Of a stretch of 64,000 nucleotides of DNA, positions 9,353-19,100 are shown piece by piece. Position numbers and translations under genes: made by a program. Position 1 is the first letter of the stretch. Each line of letters opens with the position of its first letter. The notes beneath the pieces are model-generated. The model made no database searches. It was not told the origin of the DNA and worked only from the letters and a program-made list of their open reading frames with translations. Source of the DNA: Chitinophaga qingshengii. Lineage in GTDB: Bacteria; Bacteroidota; Bacteroidia; Chitinophagales; Chitinophagaceae. The stretch is from positions 1,922,001 to 1,986,000 of the forward strand of contig NZ_JACVFC010000001.1 of the NCBI RefSeq assembly GCF_014529935.1, written 5' to 3'.

Positions 9353-10393
9353 ATGAAGAAACTAATCATATCAGGGGCTGTCCTGTGTGCTACGATCGCC
9401 GCCTGCAGCAAAAATAACGGTAATGACACCACCGCTCCTCCAAAGCCTTCAATCGTGAATACGCCGGAACCATATCCCGGCTTTCCGCTGGCGCTCACCA
9501 ATGGCGCTACCAAACAAATAGAAATCTATGACCCGATGGTTACGGACTGGAATGCTGCCAATGCCAAAACGGGACGGTGGTCTCCCACCACCACCCTCGG
9601 CTTCAGCACTGATGAAATCAACCGGTTTGGCGGTGGTACCGATTTTAAAGTACGCACTATCAACAGCATCACTTATGCAGCCCTCGCCGACAACTCCATG
9701 GCCGCTATTATCGCGTATCCTTCCGGGCAACGGGTATGGTCCAAAGTAATTAGCGGCAACCTGCATTCGGCGGAGCTGCTGCCGAATGGCAATATCGCCC
9801 TGGCAGCCTCCGATGGCAACTGGATCAGGGTATATACGGCATCTCAGGGGGCTAACAGCAGCACCTATACGGAGTTTCCGCTGGCAGCGGCGCATGCCGT
9901 TCTATGGGACCCGCAACTCCGCTGCCTCTGGGTAACCGGCCGGGATGTAGCCACCAAGGCACATATCCTCACAGCCCTGGCTATCGGCGGTACAGACGCG
10001 GCGCCCGAGTTAACGGAACTCACACAATACCGGGCAACGCTGCCCACCGCCTGGGGACATGAAGTCAGCGCGTACCAGGGCAATAAAAATCTCTTGTGGG
10101 TAACGACTAACGGTGGCGAATATGTGTATAACAAAACCACTAAAACGCTCTCCATGGCGCCTACCAATAACCTCACTTTTGTAAAAGGCATGGGCAACCA
10201 ACCCAGCGGCCAGCTGGTACTGGTAAGGCCGGATGCAAATAAAAATCCGCGTCCGCAAATCAGTTGCTCCGCCAATGACTGGTCCACCAGCACCATCGAC
10301 TTTTACACCGCAGGCGGCCAATGGCAAGGCTCCAGAGTAGTGAATGGCGCTTGCTTTTATAAAGTAAAAATTCTTGACGCGAACTATCAGTAA
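9353..10393 (+). CDS. Predicted lipoprotein, paralogue of the preceding gene (DUF6528-like)
   Basis: A 346-residue lipoprotein starting at the ATG at 9353 (MKKLIISGAVLCATIAACSK), with lipobox IAAC. The frame stays open upstream to 9209, but that part overlaps the preceding gene and lacks a signal. Beta-propeller-like repeats are seen: LTNGATKQIEIYDPMVTDWN, HSAELLPNGNIALAAS, AHAVLWDPQLRCLWVTGRD and WGHEVSAYQGNKNLLWVTTNGGEYVYN. The two genes are adjacent tandem duplicates that have diverged. The gap from the previous stop is only a few bases, so they are probably co-transcribed with susCD. Substrate binding at the surface is inferred from context only. Confidence 0.78.
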   Translation: MKKLIISGAVLCATIAACSKNNGNDTTAPPKPSIVNTPEPYPGFPLALTNGATKQIEIYDPMVTDWNAANAKTGRWSPTTTLGFSTDEINRFGGGTDFKVRTINSITYAALADNSMAAIIAYPSGQRVWSKVISGNLHSAELLPNGNIALAASDGNWIRVYTASQGANSSTYTEFPLAAAHAVLWDPQLRCLWVTGRDVATKAHILTALAIGGTDAAPELTELTQYRATLPTAWGHEVSAYQGNKNLLWVTTNGGEYVYNKTTKTLSMAPTNNLTFVKGMGNQPSGQLVLVRPDANKNPRPQISCSANDWSTSTIDFYTAGGQWQGSRVVNGACFYKVKILDANYQ

Positions 10394-10409
10394 CAAAAAA
10401 TAGCAGCCT

Positions 10410-13400
10410 ATGCAGAAAAATATTGCCCGGTTGCTGTGCAGTATCCTGGCCCTCGCCGCGGTGTCAGGAGCCACGCCGGCAACAGCACAGCAAAGATTCG
10501 AAGACGTAGCAGCCAGGTTTAAAAACCCTGGCCGGGATTACGGAACAGTGCCCTTCTGGGTATGGAATACGAAAGTCACCAAAAACAACATCGATTCGAT
10601 GTTGCTGGATTACAGCAAAAATGATTTCGGCGGTATCATCATTCATCCACGCCCCGGACTCATTACTGAATATCTCTCCAAAGAATGGTTCGACTTGTTT
10701 GAATACGCCGTTCAGCAGGGCAAAAAACTGGGACTGAATATTTGGATATACGACGAAAACTCCTACCCAACCGGCTTTGGAGGCGGACTGGTAGGCGAAG
10801 CCATGCCGGAAGCCTACAACCAGGGGCAGATGTTGTACATGGAGGAAGTCAACCAGCTACCGGCTGACCTGTCGCCTTATTTCCTGTGCCTGAAAGAAGT
10901 AGACGGAGCGTTTAAAGACATCTCCCAACAGCTACAAACAGAAACCGGAAAAACAGGCCGCTACCAGCTATTCAAAAAAGTAAACTACCAACGCTCCAAC
11001 CGCGGATCAGTGGCCGGTCCTATCGGGGTGTCCTATGTAGACCTGATGGCGAAGGGCGTCACCGAAAAATTTATAGATGTCACGTACAAAGGCTATGAAA
11101 AAGTAGCGGGCAAAGAATTCGGAAAAGCCATTAAAGGCGTTTTCTCCGACGAACCCACCATCATCAATGAAGGCCGGAACTGCGTACGCTGGACACCCGA
11201 TTTATTCGATAGCTTTTACAAGCGCTGGGGATATGATCTGCGTCTGCACCTGGCCGCGCTCTTTAAAGAAACCGGCGACTGGAAACGGGTACGTCACAAC
11301 TATTACGAAGTGCTGCTTCAGCTGTTTATAGACCGCTGGTCTAAGCCCGTGTATGCGTATATGCAGCAACATCATCTTACCTGGACAGGTCACTATTGGG
11401 AACATGGCTGGCCCAGTCCCTATCACGGACCGGATAACATGGCCATGTATGCCTGGCACCAGATGCCGGGCATTGATATGTTGTTTAACCAGTTTAATGA
11501 AGATAAACCCGTACAGTTCGGAAACATCCGCGCCGTGCGGGAATTAGCCAGCGTAGCCAATCAGCTGGGGAAAACACGTACCCTGTCGGAAACCTATGGC
11601 GGCGGTGGTTGGGAGCTTACCTTCAAAGACATGAAACGCCTGGCCGACTGGCAGTTTGTACTGGGCGTCAATTTCATGAACCAGCACCTGTCCTTTATGA
11701 CGTTAACGGGTGCACGTAAATATGATTATCCGCCCAGCTTCTCCTATCATGAGCCGTGGTGGCCGTATTACCGGTATATGAATCATTATTTCACGCGCCT
11801 GTCCTACCTGTTGTCACAAGGGCAGCAGTATAACGATATACTGGTAATAGAGCCTACCACCTCCGCCTGGATGTATTACGCCAGAGATGGAGAAAATCAA
11901 CGTTTCTTCGACATCACCAAAAAGTTTAATGATTTTGTGACGCTGATGCAACGCGCCTACCTGGAATATGACCTGGGTTCGGAGAATATTATCAAAGACA
12001 CCGGCCGTGTAGCCGGCAACCGCTTTATCATCGGTAAACGGGCCTACAAAACAGTTGTGGTTCCGCCTGGTATGGAAAACATCGACGGCGGCACTTTCCG
12101 GCTGTTAAAAACGTATATGGCTGCAGGTGGTAAGGTCGTTTGTTTTGAGCCGCTGCGGATGGTAGATGGCGCACCTGATGCGGAACTATCGAAATTCAGT
12201 CAGCTGGCACAGGTGCAGGAAAGCAGCAGAGATGTGCTGTTATCCCAATTCCGCAACAACGGTTTTCAGCTTTCCGCTACCGGCGGTAATATGTATCACC
12301 AGCGCCGGAGGCTGGCTAATGGCGAACTGGTGTTGTTCACCAACGCCAGCATGACGGAAACCACTAACGGCAACATACACACGTCAGGCGCCGATGTACT
12401 CGAAATGGATCTCCATTCCGGGAAAATCTCCCGCTATGATTACGCCACACAAGGCAAGAAGGTACAGTTTACGGTGAATATTCCACCTGCCGGCAGCCTG
12501 ATGTTGTTCATCGCGGATAAAAAACAAGCCGGTTATCAGCGAAATCCGCCGCCAGCTAACCGGGCAACAGTCAACGCTTCTCCCACCATCATCAGCAGAG
12601 CGGCAGACAACACGCTGACGATCGACTTTTGCGACCTGCAGCTATCGGATACCCTGTATACACAAATACACGTGGGCATGGCGTCCAACACCGCGTTTAA
12701 ACATCATGGATTTACAGACGGCGTAGGTAATCCCTGGAATAACCGCACCCAGTTTAAGGATGCCATTGTAAAGCGAGACACCTTCTCTACCGGTAGCGGT
12801 TACACGGCGATTTACCGTTTTAACCTGGCAGATGGTGTTGCCTATGGAAACTTCAAAGCTGTGATAGAACAACCAGGGTTATGGCACGATGTAAAAATCA
12901 ACGGCATCGCCGTTAAACAGGAACCCGGGCAATGGTGGCTGGACCGCTCCTTTGGCGTATACCAGATCGGCCGTTACCTGAAAACGGGCGATAACGAGCT
13001 GGCTGTGAGCGTAACACCCATGAGCGTGTATGCAGAGATAGAACCAGTGTATATTTTAGGCGATTTTAACCTGGAAGCTGCCTCCCGTGGTTGGCGCATT
13101 ATACCGCCGCAGCCCATACAGCCTGGCTATTGGCGGCAGCAGGGAATGCCTTTATATAGCCAGGGTATCACTTATACCAAAACATTCCAGGCAGATCATC
13201 CCGGGGCCGCCTATGCCGTGGAATTAGGAGCATGGAAAGGCAGCGTTGCTGCCGTGAAAGTGAATGACTCCCTGGCCGGTATCATCACTGCCGAACCCGA
13301 CAGGCTTGACATCAGCGGCTTCGTTAAAAAAGGAACCAATACAGTAGCCGTCACCGTTATCGGCAGCCTGAAAAACCTGCTGGGGCCTTTTTACAACAAA

Positions 13401-13523
13401 CCCGCTCCCGGGCTGGTAGATCCGGGTAAATGGTACAATGTAAAAACGCAACCACCGGGGAATGAATATGATATCTATGATTATGGTCTGACAACAGATT
13501 ATGAGATAAAGGTTATCCGCTAA
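10410..13523 (+). CDS. Secreted glycoside hydrolase, GH106/alpha-L-rhamnosidase-like
   Basis: A 1037-residue protein with a Sec signal (IARLLCSILALAAVSGATPA, then TAQQ). The catalytic region resembles the (beta/alpha)8 barrel of GH106-like enzymes: PFWVWNTKVTKNNIDSMLLD, GGIIIHPRPGL, LGLNIWIYDENSYPTGFGGG, a FSDEPTII segment with a candidate acidic catalytic residue, and SETYGGGGWELTFKDMKRLA before YFTRLSYLLSQGQQYNDILV. C-terminal beta-sandwich or galactose-binding-like domains follow from about residue 720. It is the enzyme of the locus and should cut the glycan imported by SusCD. The exact family and linkage are uncertain; rhamnosidase is a guess by resemblance. It is followed by a clear terminator. 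Confidence 0.75.
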   Translation: MQKNIARLLCSILALAAVSGATPATAQQRFEDVAARFKNPGRDYGTVPFWVWNTKVTKNNIDSMLLDYSKNDFGGIIIHPRPGLITEYLSKEWFDLFEYAVQQGKKLGLNIWIYDENSYPTGFGGGLVGEAMPEAYNQGQMLYMEEVNQLPADLSPYFLCLKEVDGAFKDISQQLQTETGKTGRYQLFKKVNYQRSNRGSVAGPIGVSYVDLMAKGVTEKFIDVTYKGYEKVAGKEFGKAIKGVFSDEPTIINEGRNCVRWTPDLFDSFYKRWGYDLRLHLAALFKETGDWKRVRHNYYEVLLQLFIDRWSKPVYAYMQQHHLTWTGHYWEHGWPSPYHGPDNMAMYAWHQMPGIDMLFNQFNEDKPVQFGNIRAVRELASVANQLGKTRTLSETYGGGGWELTFKDMKRLADWQFVLGVNFMNQHLSFMTLTGARKYDYPPSFSYHEPWWPYYRYMNHYFTRLSYLLSQGQQYNDILVIEPTTSAWMYYARDGENQRFFDITKKFNDFVTLMQRAYLEYDLGSENIIKDTGRVAGNRFIIGKRAYKTVVVPPGMENIDGGTFRLLKTYMAAGGKVVCFEPLRMVDGAPDAELSKFSQLAQVQESSRDVLLSQFRNNGFQLSATGGNMYHQRRRLANGELVLFTNASMTETTNGNIHTSGADVLEMDLHSGKISRYDYATQGKKVQFTVNIPPAGSLMLFIADKKQAGYQRNPPPANRATVNASPTIISRAADNTLTIDFCDLQLSDTLYTQIHVGMASNTAFKHHGFTDGVGNPWNNRTQFKDAIVKRDTFSTGSGYTAIYRFNLADGVAYGNFKAVIEQPGLWHDVKINGIAVKQEPGQWWLDRSFGVYQIGRYLKTGDNELAVSVTPMSVYAEIEPVYILGDFNLEAASRGWRIIPPQPIQPGYWRQQGMPLYSQGITYTKTFQADHPGAAYAVELGAWKGSVAAVKVNDSLAGIITAEPDRLDISGFVKKGTNTVAVTVIGSLKNLLGPFYNKPAPGLVDPGKWYNVKTQPPGNEYDIYDYGLTTDYEIKVIR

Positions 13524-13532
13524 ATGCAGACA

Positions 13533-13574
13533 GCCGCCGGGAAATAACGTGTATTCCCCGGCGGCATTTTTTTT
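13533..13574 (+). terminator. Rho-independent terminator after the glycoside hydrolase
   Basis: A GC-rich hairpin with arms GCCGCCGGGAA (13533-13543) and TTCCCCGGCGGC (13554-13565), one bulged base and a ten-base loop, followed by eight T residues. It lies 10 bases after the hydrolase stop and ends the uptake operon. The T-run overlaps the stop codon of the convergent small peptide gene. Confidence 0.85.
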
Positions 13575-13737
13575 AGCAGAAATGGCCGTTACGGCGCACT
13601 TCATCATCACAATTGATAAAAGTGTGATAGGAAATCTTGCCTTTTAAGGTGTCTTTCTGGTCGCTCAGTGATCCAATAGTTGATTTGTTGACCATCAGTT
13701 TTTTGGTCAGAGACAGTTTTTTCTTTTTCATTTTCAT
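13573..13737 (-). CDS. Lanthipeptide-like ribosomal peptide precursor, 54 residues
   Basis: A short gene (ATG at 13735-13737, stop at 13573-13575) whose product begins MKMKKKKLSLTKKLMVNKST. The Lys-rich start and the LSLTKKL...NKSTIGSLSD pattern resemble leaders of Bacteroidota class I lanthipeptide precursors (LxLxKxxxNKxTIxxL). The C-terminal part carries Ser36 and Thr39 followed by Cys43 and a terminal Cys54, candidate residues for dehydration and thioether rings. There is no GG or GA leader cleavage site, only a GK. No LanB, LanC or transporter gene is in this window, so modification would need enzymes elsewhere. The reading frame and leader are seen directly; the class is by resemblance. 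Confidence 0.65.
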   Translation of the reverse strand: MKMKKKKLSLTKKLMVNKSTIGSLSDQKDTLKGKISYHTFINCDDEVRRNGHFC

Positions 13738-13886
13738 AACATTTAATGGTAAATCCCCCCTGTCTTTTATTTGATTACACGGCCATGGGGTGGGTTATTC
13801 AGCACGGTTAACTTTATCCAAAGTGGTTTTTTGAGGATTTGATCATGGGTTAAACGATTGTTGTATCTAAAATACAAAATTTTGGC

Positions 13887-14241
13887 TCATATGCCGTGAG
13901 TAGTGCTAAATATTTTTAGGGCCTGTTGCATCACGGAATCTTTTTCAAACACTTTTTTATACATACCCTGTTTCTTCACCGACAGTTCAAGCGATTTCTT
14001 CCGGGAAGCATCCAGGTCCTTTCCTTTCAGTGTATCGGAGGCTTGCCAATGCCGCCAATGCACCCGGGTAATCTTTTTTCAACAGACAATGTAGTTTTTG
14101 TTCTCCCGCACCATCATTACCCACTATAATGTTGAAGGCTACACGTTCCTTTTGGGTGATGGCTTCTTTTAAAGCGATGGCCTTCCTGGGTTTACAGGCG
14201 CCCAGGCCGATTAACAACAGAAACAATGGCAGTTTTTTCAT
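13887..14241 (-). pseudogene. Small lipoprotein gene with apparent frameshift
   Basis: From the ATG at 14239-14241 the product starts MKKLPLFLLLIGLGACKPRK, a lipoprotein signal with lipobox LGAC, and runs to GALAALASLRYTERK before stopping at 13987. From about 14050 onward the neighbouring frame continues with QASDTLKGKDLDASRKKSLE and KKVFEKDSVMQQALKIF to a stop at 13887-13889. That stretch is helical, protein-like and free of stops. Joining the two frames gives a plausible lipoprotein of about 117 residues, so a one-base insertion or deletion near 14040-14055 is likely, either a real mutation or a sequencing error. Function unknown. Confidence 0.6.
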
Positions 14242-14501
14242 ATGGTTACTATTTTTAAGTGGAATGACCATTATTAATATACTTCCACCCTATTTCAATC
14301 TCGTCATCAGCAACAACAGCATTAAACCCGAAAACATTTTTTCCCTATAACAATCTAAAGAATAAAAACAAAAATTGCAACATAAAAACCATATACACCA
14401 AAGCATCTGATAAAAAATGTAACACGTTCCCCCCAATTTTAAAGCAAATTTAATTTTCAACTATACCTACTTAATTGTTTTGATATTATTTTTGACGTCT
14501 G

Positions 14502-14903
14502 ATGATGAGACTATTATATCTCCTGTCATTATGTTTTCTTTTATTGGGAAGCTATGCGCACGCGGACGAACTCCGTTTAGATCATTCTTTTCAACAGTGC
14601 ATCGAAAACCCGGTACCTGTTACGTTGGCCACTATGCCCAACAGCAACGGGGTGATCTATGCCATTCCTTCCGGTAAAGAAAGTATAACCGACAGGTTGA
14701 AAGCAACGGAAATCGAAGAGGACTGCAATTCGGAATCCTTCAGGAAACTGTTGGAGACCGGCATTTGCCGTATCACCTCTTTTTATGCACTTCAGCCTGG
14801 ATCTGTTCTTCCCAGCCTCTGCAGCCAACGCAGACCCACCCTGCCACACTTTTCAGGCACGGCGGCCGACAAGTTTATTGTCTACCGTGTCATCAGAATT
14901 TGA
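14502..14903 (+). CDS. Small secreted protein of unknown function
   Basis: A 133-residue product beginning MMRLLYLLSLCFLLLGSYAH, a typical Sec signal cleaved near SYAHA-DE; the second Met at 14505 is an equally good start. The mature part of about 110 residues has five Cys residues, which could form disulfides in the periplasm or outside the cell. No known domain was recognised. It precedes the RND efflux operon by about 150 bases and is preceded by an AT-rich stretch, so it probably has its own promoter. Codon use fits its neighbours. It could be a spurious frame, but the signal peptide makes a real gene likely. Confidence 0.55.
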   Translation: MMRLLYLLSLCFLLLGSYAHADELRLDHSFQQCIENPVPVTLATMPNSNGVIYAIPSGKESITDRLKATEIEEDCNSESFRKLLETGICRITSFYALQPGSVLPSLCSQRRPTLPHFSGTAADKFIVYRVIRI

Positions 14904-15055
14904 TTCGTTCTTCCGCTACAGGTGACCTCCATCACCTGATATCACCATTTACCTATTGACATCATACTGTTGATCATGTGACCCACATCGCATACCCGCT
15001 ATGCGACCGGGATTGTCATGCGCCAACCGACCTGAATCCAAGCATCATAAACTAT

Positions 15056-16141
15056 ATGAAAAGAATCGTCATGCTCATGGGCCTGTATGCCTTGTTGTGC
15101 CATACAAGCTGCAAATCATCCAAAGGAGAAGAAAAAGAAGAAGCTACCAAATTCCTGGTGACCACTCCATTGAAAATGGATACGACCATCACCAAGGAAT
15201 ATGTATGCCAGATACGTTCCATCCGCAACATCGAACTACGCGCACAGGAAAAAGGCTACCTGCAAGGCATCAACGTAGATGAAGGCCAGACCGTCAAAGC
15301 AGGACAACTCCTGTTTAAGATCATGCCCAAACTCTACGAAGCCGAACTGGCTAAATCTGAAGCGGAAACCAAAGCGGCAGAGATTGAACTGCAAAACACA
15401 CAAACCCTGGCCGATAAAAACGTAGTATCCAAAAATGAACTGGCGCTGGCCAATGCCAAACTGCAAAAAGCAAAGGCGGAACTGGCACTGTCCAAAGTAC
15501 ACCTCGGTTTTACAGATATCAGAGCGCCTTTCGATGGCATCATTGACCGCCTGCACCTGAAACTGGGCAGTCTCGTCGGCGAAGGAGACCTGCTCACCAC
15601 CCTCTCCGACAACAGCCACATGTGGGTATACTTCAACGTATCTGAACCGGAATACCTGGACTACCAGGCCAGCTTAAAAAGCAAAGGTCCGATGAAAGTA
15701 AACCTCCTGATGGCTAACAAACAGGTATTTAAATACCCCGGCACCGTAGAAACCATCGAAGGCGAGTTTAACAACGAAACCGGCAACATCGCCTTCAGGG
15801 CCAATTTTCCTAACCCGGATAAACTGCTGCGCCACGGAGAAACCGGTAGCATCCTCATGGACGTACCCCTGAAAAATGCCCTGATCATCCCACAAAAAGC
15901 AACCATGGAAATCATGGACAAAAAATATGTTTTCGTGATCGGGAATGACAATGTGGTGCATTTAAAAGCCATCACCATCGGTGCCGAAATGCCGGATCTG
16001 TATGTGATCAAAGACGGGCTGGCTGAAAATGATAAAATATTGCTGGAAGGTTTACGCAAGGTGAAAGACAACGACAAAATATCCTTCGACTTTGAAGCAC
16101 CGGCCAAGGTGATCACCCACCTGAAGCTGCCAACGGAATAA
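15056..16141 (+). CDS. RND efflux periplasmic adaptor (membrane fusion protein)
   Basis: A 361-residue lipoprotein starting at the ATG at 15056 (MKRIVMLMGLYALLCHTSCK, lipobox HTSC); the frame is open upstream to 14978 but without a signal. Family parts are seen in order: the lipoyl half-motif ELRAQEKGYLQGINVDEGQTV, a coiled-coil hairpin (AELAKSEAETKAAEIELQNT ... ALANAKLQKAKAELALSKV), the second lipoyl half IRAPFDGIIDRLHLKLGSLV, then the beta-barrel and membrane-proximal domains. It joins the inner-membrane pump encoded 22 bases downstream to the outer-membrane channel encoded after it. It is AcrA/MexA-like; the substrate is unknown, drugs or toxic compounds being most likely. Confidence 0.94.
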   Translation: MKRIVMLMGLYALLCHTSCKSSKGEEKEEATKFLVTTPLKMDTTITKEYVCQIRSIRNIELRAQEKGYLQGINVDEGQTVKAGQLLFKIMPKLYEAELAKSEAETKAAEIELQNTQTLADKNVVSKNELALANAKLQKAKAELALSKVHLGFTDIRAPFDGIIDRLHLKLGSLVGEGDLLTTLSDNSHMWVYFNVSEPEYLDYQASLKSKGPMKVNLLMANKQVFKYPGTVETIEGEFNNETGNIAFRANFPNPDKLLRHGETGSILMDVPLKNALIIPQKATMEIMDKKYVFVIGNDNVVHLKAITIGAEMPDLYVIKDGLAENDKILLEGLRKVKDNDKISFDFEAPAKVITHLKLPTE

Positions 16142-16163
16142 CATAAACCAAAAGCAAAAAGAC

Positions 16164-19100
16164 ATGTTCAATATATTCATGAAACGGCCGGTCTTTGCGA
16201 TAGTGATATCCCTTGTCATTATCTTCATGGGCGTGCTGGCCATCAATACCCTCCCTACCTCACAGTTTCCCTCCATTGCACCGCCCAGGGTAATTGTGAG
16301 CGTAGCCTATCCGGGGGCCAGTGCCGATGTACTGGTAAAATCCGTACTCATCCCCCTGGAAAAGTCGGTCAACGGTGTACCAGGTATGAAGTATATGACT
16401 TCCGACGCCACCAGCGCCGGCGAAGCTAATATACAAGTCGTGTTCGACCTTGGCACCGATCCCAATCAGGCCGTAGTAAACGTAAAAAACCGTATCGAAC
16501 AGGTAACCAACCGTCTCCCTGAACTGGTACAACGCGAAGGTATCGTGGTGAACATCCTTCAGCCCAACATGCTGATGTATGTGAACGTGTACAGTAAAGA
16601 TCCCAAAGCTGACGAGAACTTCCTGTACAACTACTCCAATGTAAACATCCTCCGGGAACTCAGCAGGGTAAAAGGTATCGGTAACGCCCAGATCCTCGGT
16701 AGCCGCCAGTACGCCATGCGTATCTGGCTGAAACCCGACCGGATGCGGGCCTACAACGTGTCTACCGACGAGGTGATGGAAGCCCTGGGCAGCCAGAGCA
16801 TCATCGGCTCCCCCGGCCGCCTGGGCCGAAGCGACGGCAAACGCTCGGAAGCACTGGAATATGTGCTGACCTACCAGGGAAGATATAATCAACCCGAACA
16901 ATATAAAGATGTCATCATCCGCGCCAATGCGAACGGTGAACTGCTGCACCTGAAAGACATCGCCGACGTGGAACTGGGCAGCGAATTCTATGATATCTAC
17001 TCCAATCTCAACGGACACCCCTCCGCGGCCATTGTACTGAAACAAACCTACGGCAGTAACGCCAGTGATGTCATCAAGGAAGTAAAAGCCAAACTGGAAG
17101 AGATGAAAGCGGATTTCCCGCCGGGTATGGATTATCAAATCAGTTACGACGTATCCACCTTCCTAGATGCTTCTATTGAAAAGGTACTCCATACACTGGG
17201 AGAAGCTTTTGTGCTGGTAGCCATTGTGGTATTCCTCTTCCTGGGCGACTGGCGCTCTACACTGATCCCCACCCTGGCGGTGCCGGTATCCCTGGTAGGC
17301 GCGTTCTTTTTTATGCAGGTCTTCGGTCTTACCATCAACCTCATCACCCTGTTCGCCCTGGTACTGGCTATCGGTATCGTGGTAGACAACGCCATTGTGG
17401 TGATTGAAGCGGTACATGCTAAAATGGAAGAAGAACACCTGGCCCCCTATGCTGCCACTAAAAAGGTATTGCATGAGATCAGCGGCGCTATCGTAGCCAT
17501 TACTTTTGTGATGGCGGCGGTGTTTATACCGGTATCGTTTATGCCCGGCCCGGTTGGTATCTTCTACCGGCAGTTTGCCATCACCATGGCTACTTCCATC
17601 GTACTGTCCGGCGTAGTGGCGTTAACGCTCACGCCTGTACTCTGCGCTATCCTGCTGAAAAACAACCACGGCCAGCCGAGGAAAAAAACGCCCATCCAAC
17701 GTTTCCTCGATGCCTTTAACCGGGGCTTTGAAAAACTCACGGGCAGGTATACACGGTTAATGGAAAAAATCGTTAACCGCCGTGTGATCACCTTTGCTAT
17801 CCTGCTGGGCTTCGGCGCAGGTATCTTCGGTATCAGCCAGGCACTGCCCTCCGGCTTTATCCCCAGTGAAGACCAGGGCATGATCTACGCCATTATCCAA
17901 ACACCGCCCGGCTCCACACTGGAACGTACCAACGATCTTGCTAAAAGAGTACAACAAATCGCTGAACACGTGGAGGGTATCGAGTCTGTGTCTGCACTGG
18001 CCGGTTATGAAGTCCTTACGGAAGGCCGCGGTTCCAATGCCGGCACCTGCCTGATCAACCTCAAGGGCTGGTCTGAACGTAAACACTCCGTGAACCAGAT
18101 CATCGCTGAACTGGAAGAAAAATGCCGCGATATCCCCGGTGCTACCATCGAATTTTTCGGTCCGCCTGCGGTACCAGGCTATGGCGCTGCCGGCGGTTTT
18201 GCCCTGCGTTTGCTGGATAAAACCAATAGCGACGACTACAAGGAAATGGAAAAAGTAAACGATGAGTTTATGGCTGCATTGAGAAAACGTAAGGAACTCA
18301 CCGGCCTGTTCACCTTCTACAGCGCCAACTATCCGCAATATGAATTGCAGATAGACAACCAGGCAGCCATGCAGAAAGGTGTTTCCATCGGTAAAGCCAT
18401 GGACAACCTCTCCATACTGATAGGCAGTACCTATGAACTGGGCTTCATTCGCTTCGGTAACTTCCTGAAGGTATATGTACAGGCCGCCCCGGAATACCGG
18501 CGCTTACCAGACGACCTGATGAACCTCTACGTAAAGAACAACCGCGATGAAATGGTGCCCTACTCCGCATTCATGCATATACAGAAAACACATGGACTGA
18601 ATGAGATCACCCGGTACAATATGTATAACTCCTCCGCTATCCGTGGGGAACCGGCAGCGGGATACAGCAGCGGCGAGGCTATTAAAATCATCGAAGAAGT
18701 AGCGGCTAAAACACTGCCGCACGGCTACGGCATCGACTGGGAAGGCCTTTCCAAAGACGAAGCCGGCCGGGGTAACGAAGCGTTGTACATCTTCATGATT
18801 GTACTGTTCTTCGTATACCTCATCCTGGCAGCGCAATATGAAAGTTTCGTACTGCCGCTGGCGGTAGTACTCTCGCTGCCGGCCGGTGTTTTCGGTTCTT
18901 TCGTGTTACTGAAATGTATGGGTCTCTCTAATGATATCTATGCCCAGGTAGGGCTGATCATGCTGGTAGGCCTGCTGGGCAAAAACGCGGTGCTGATCGT
19001 GGAATTTGCCGCGCAGAAACATCGTGCAGGCGTTTCCGTATATGATGCCGCGATAGAAGGAGCCAAGACACGTTTCCGTCCCATTCTGATGACCTCCCTC

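Noticed and set aside
16260..17138. 292-codon minus-strand open frame
   Set aside because: It lies wholly within the RND pump gene on the opposite strand; the pump match is unambiguous.
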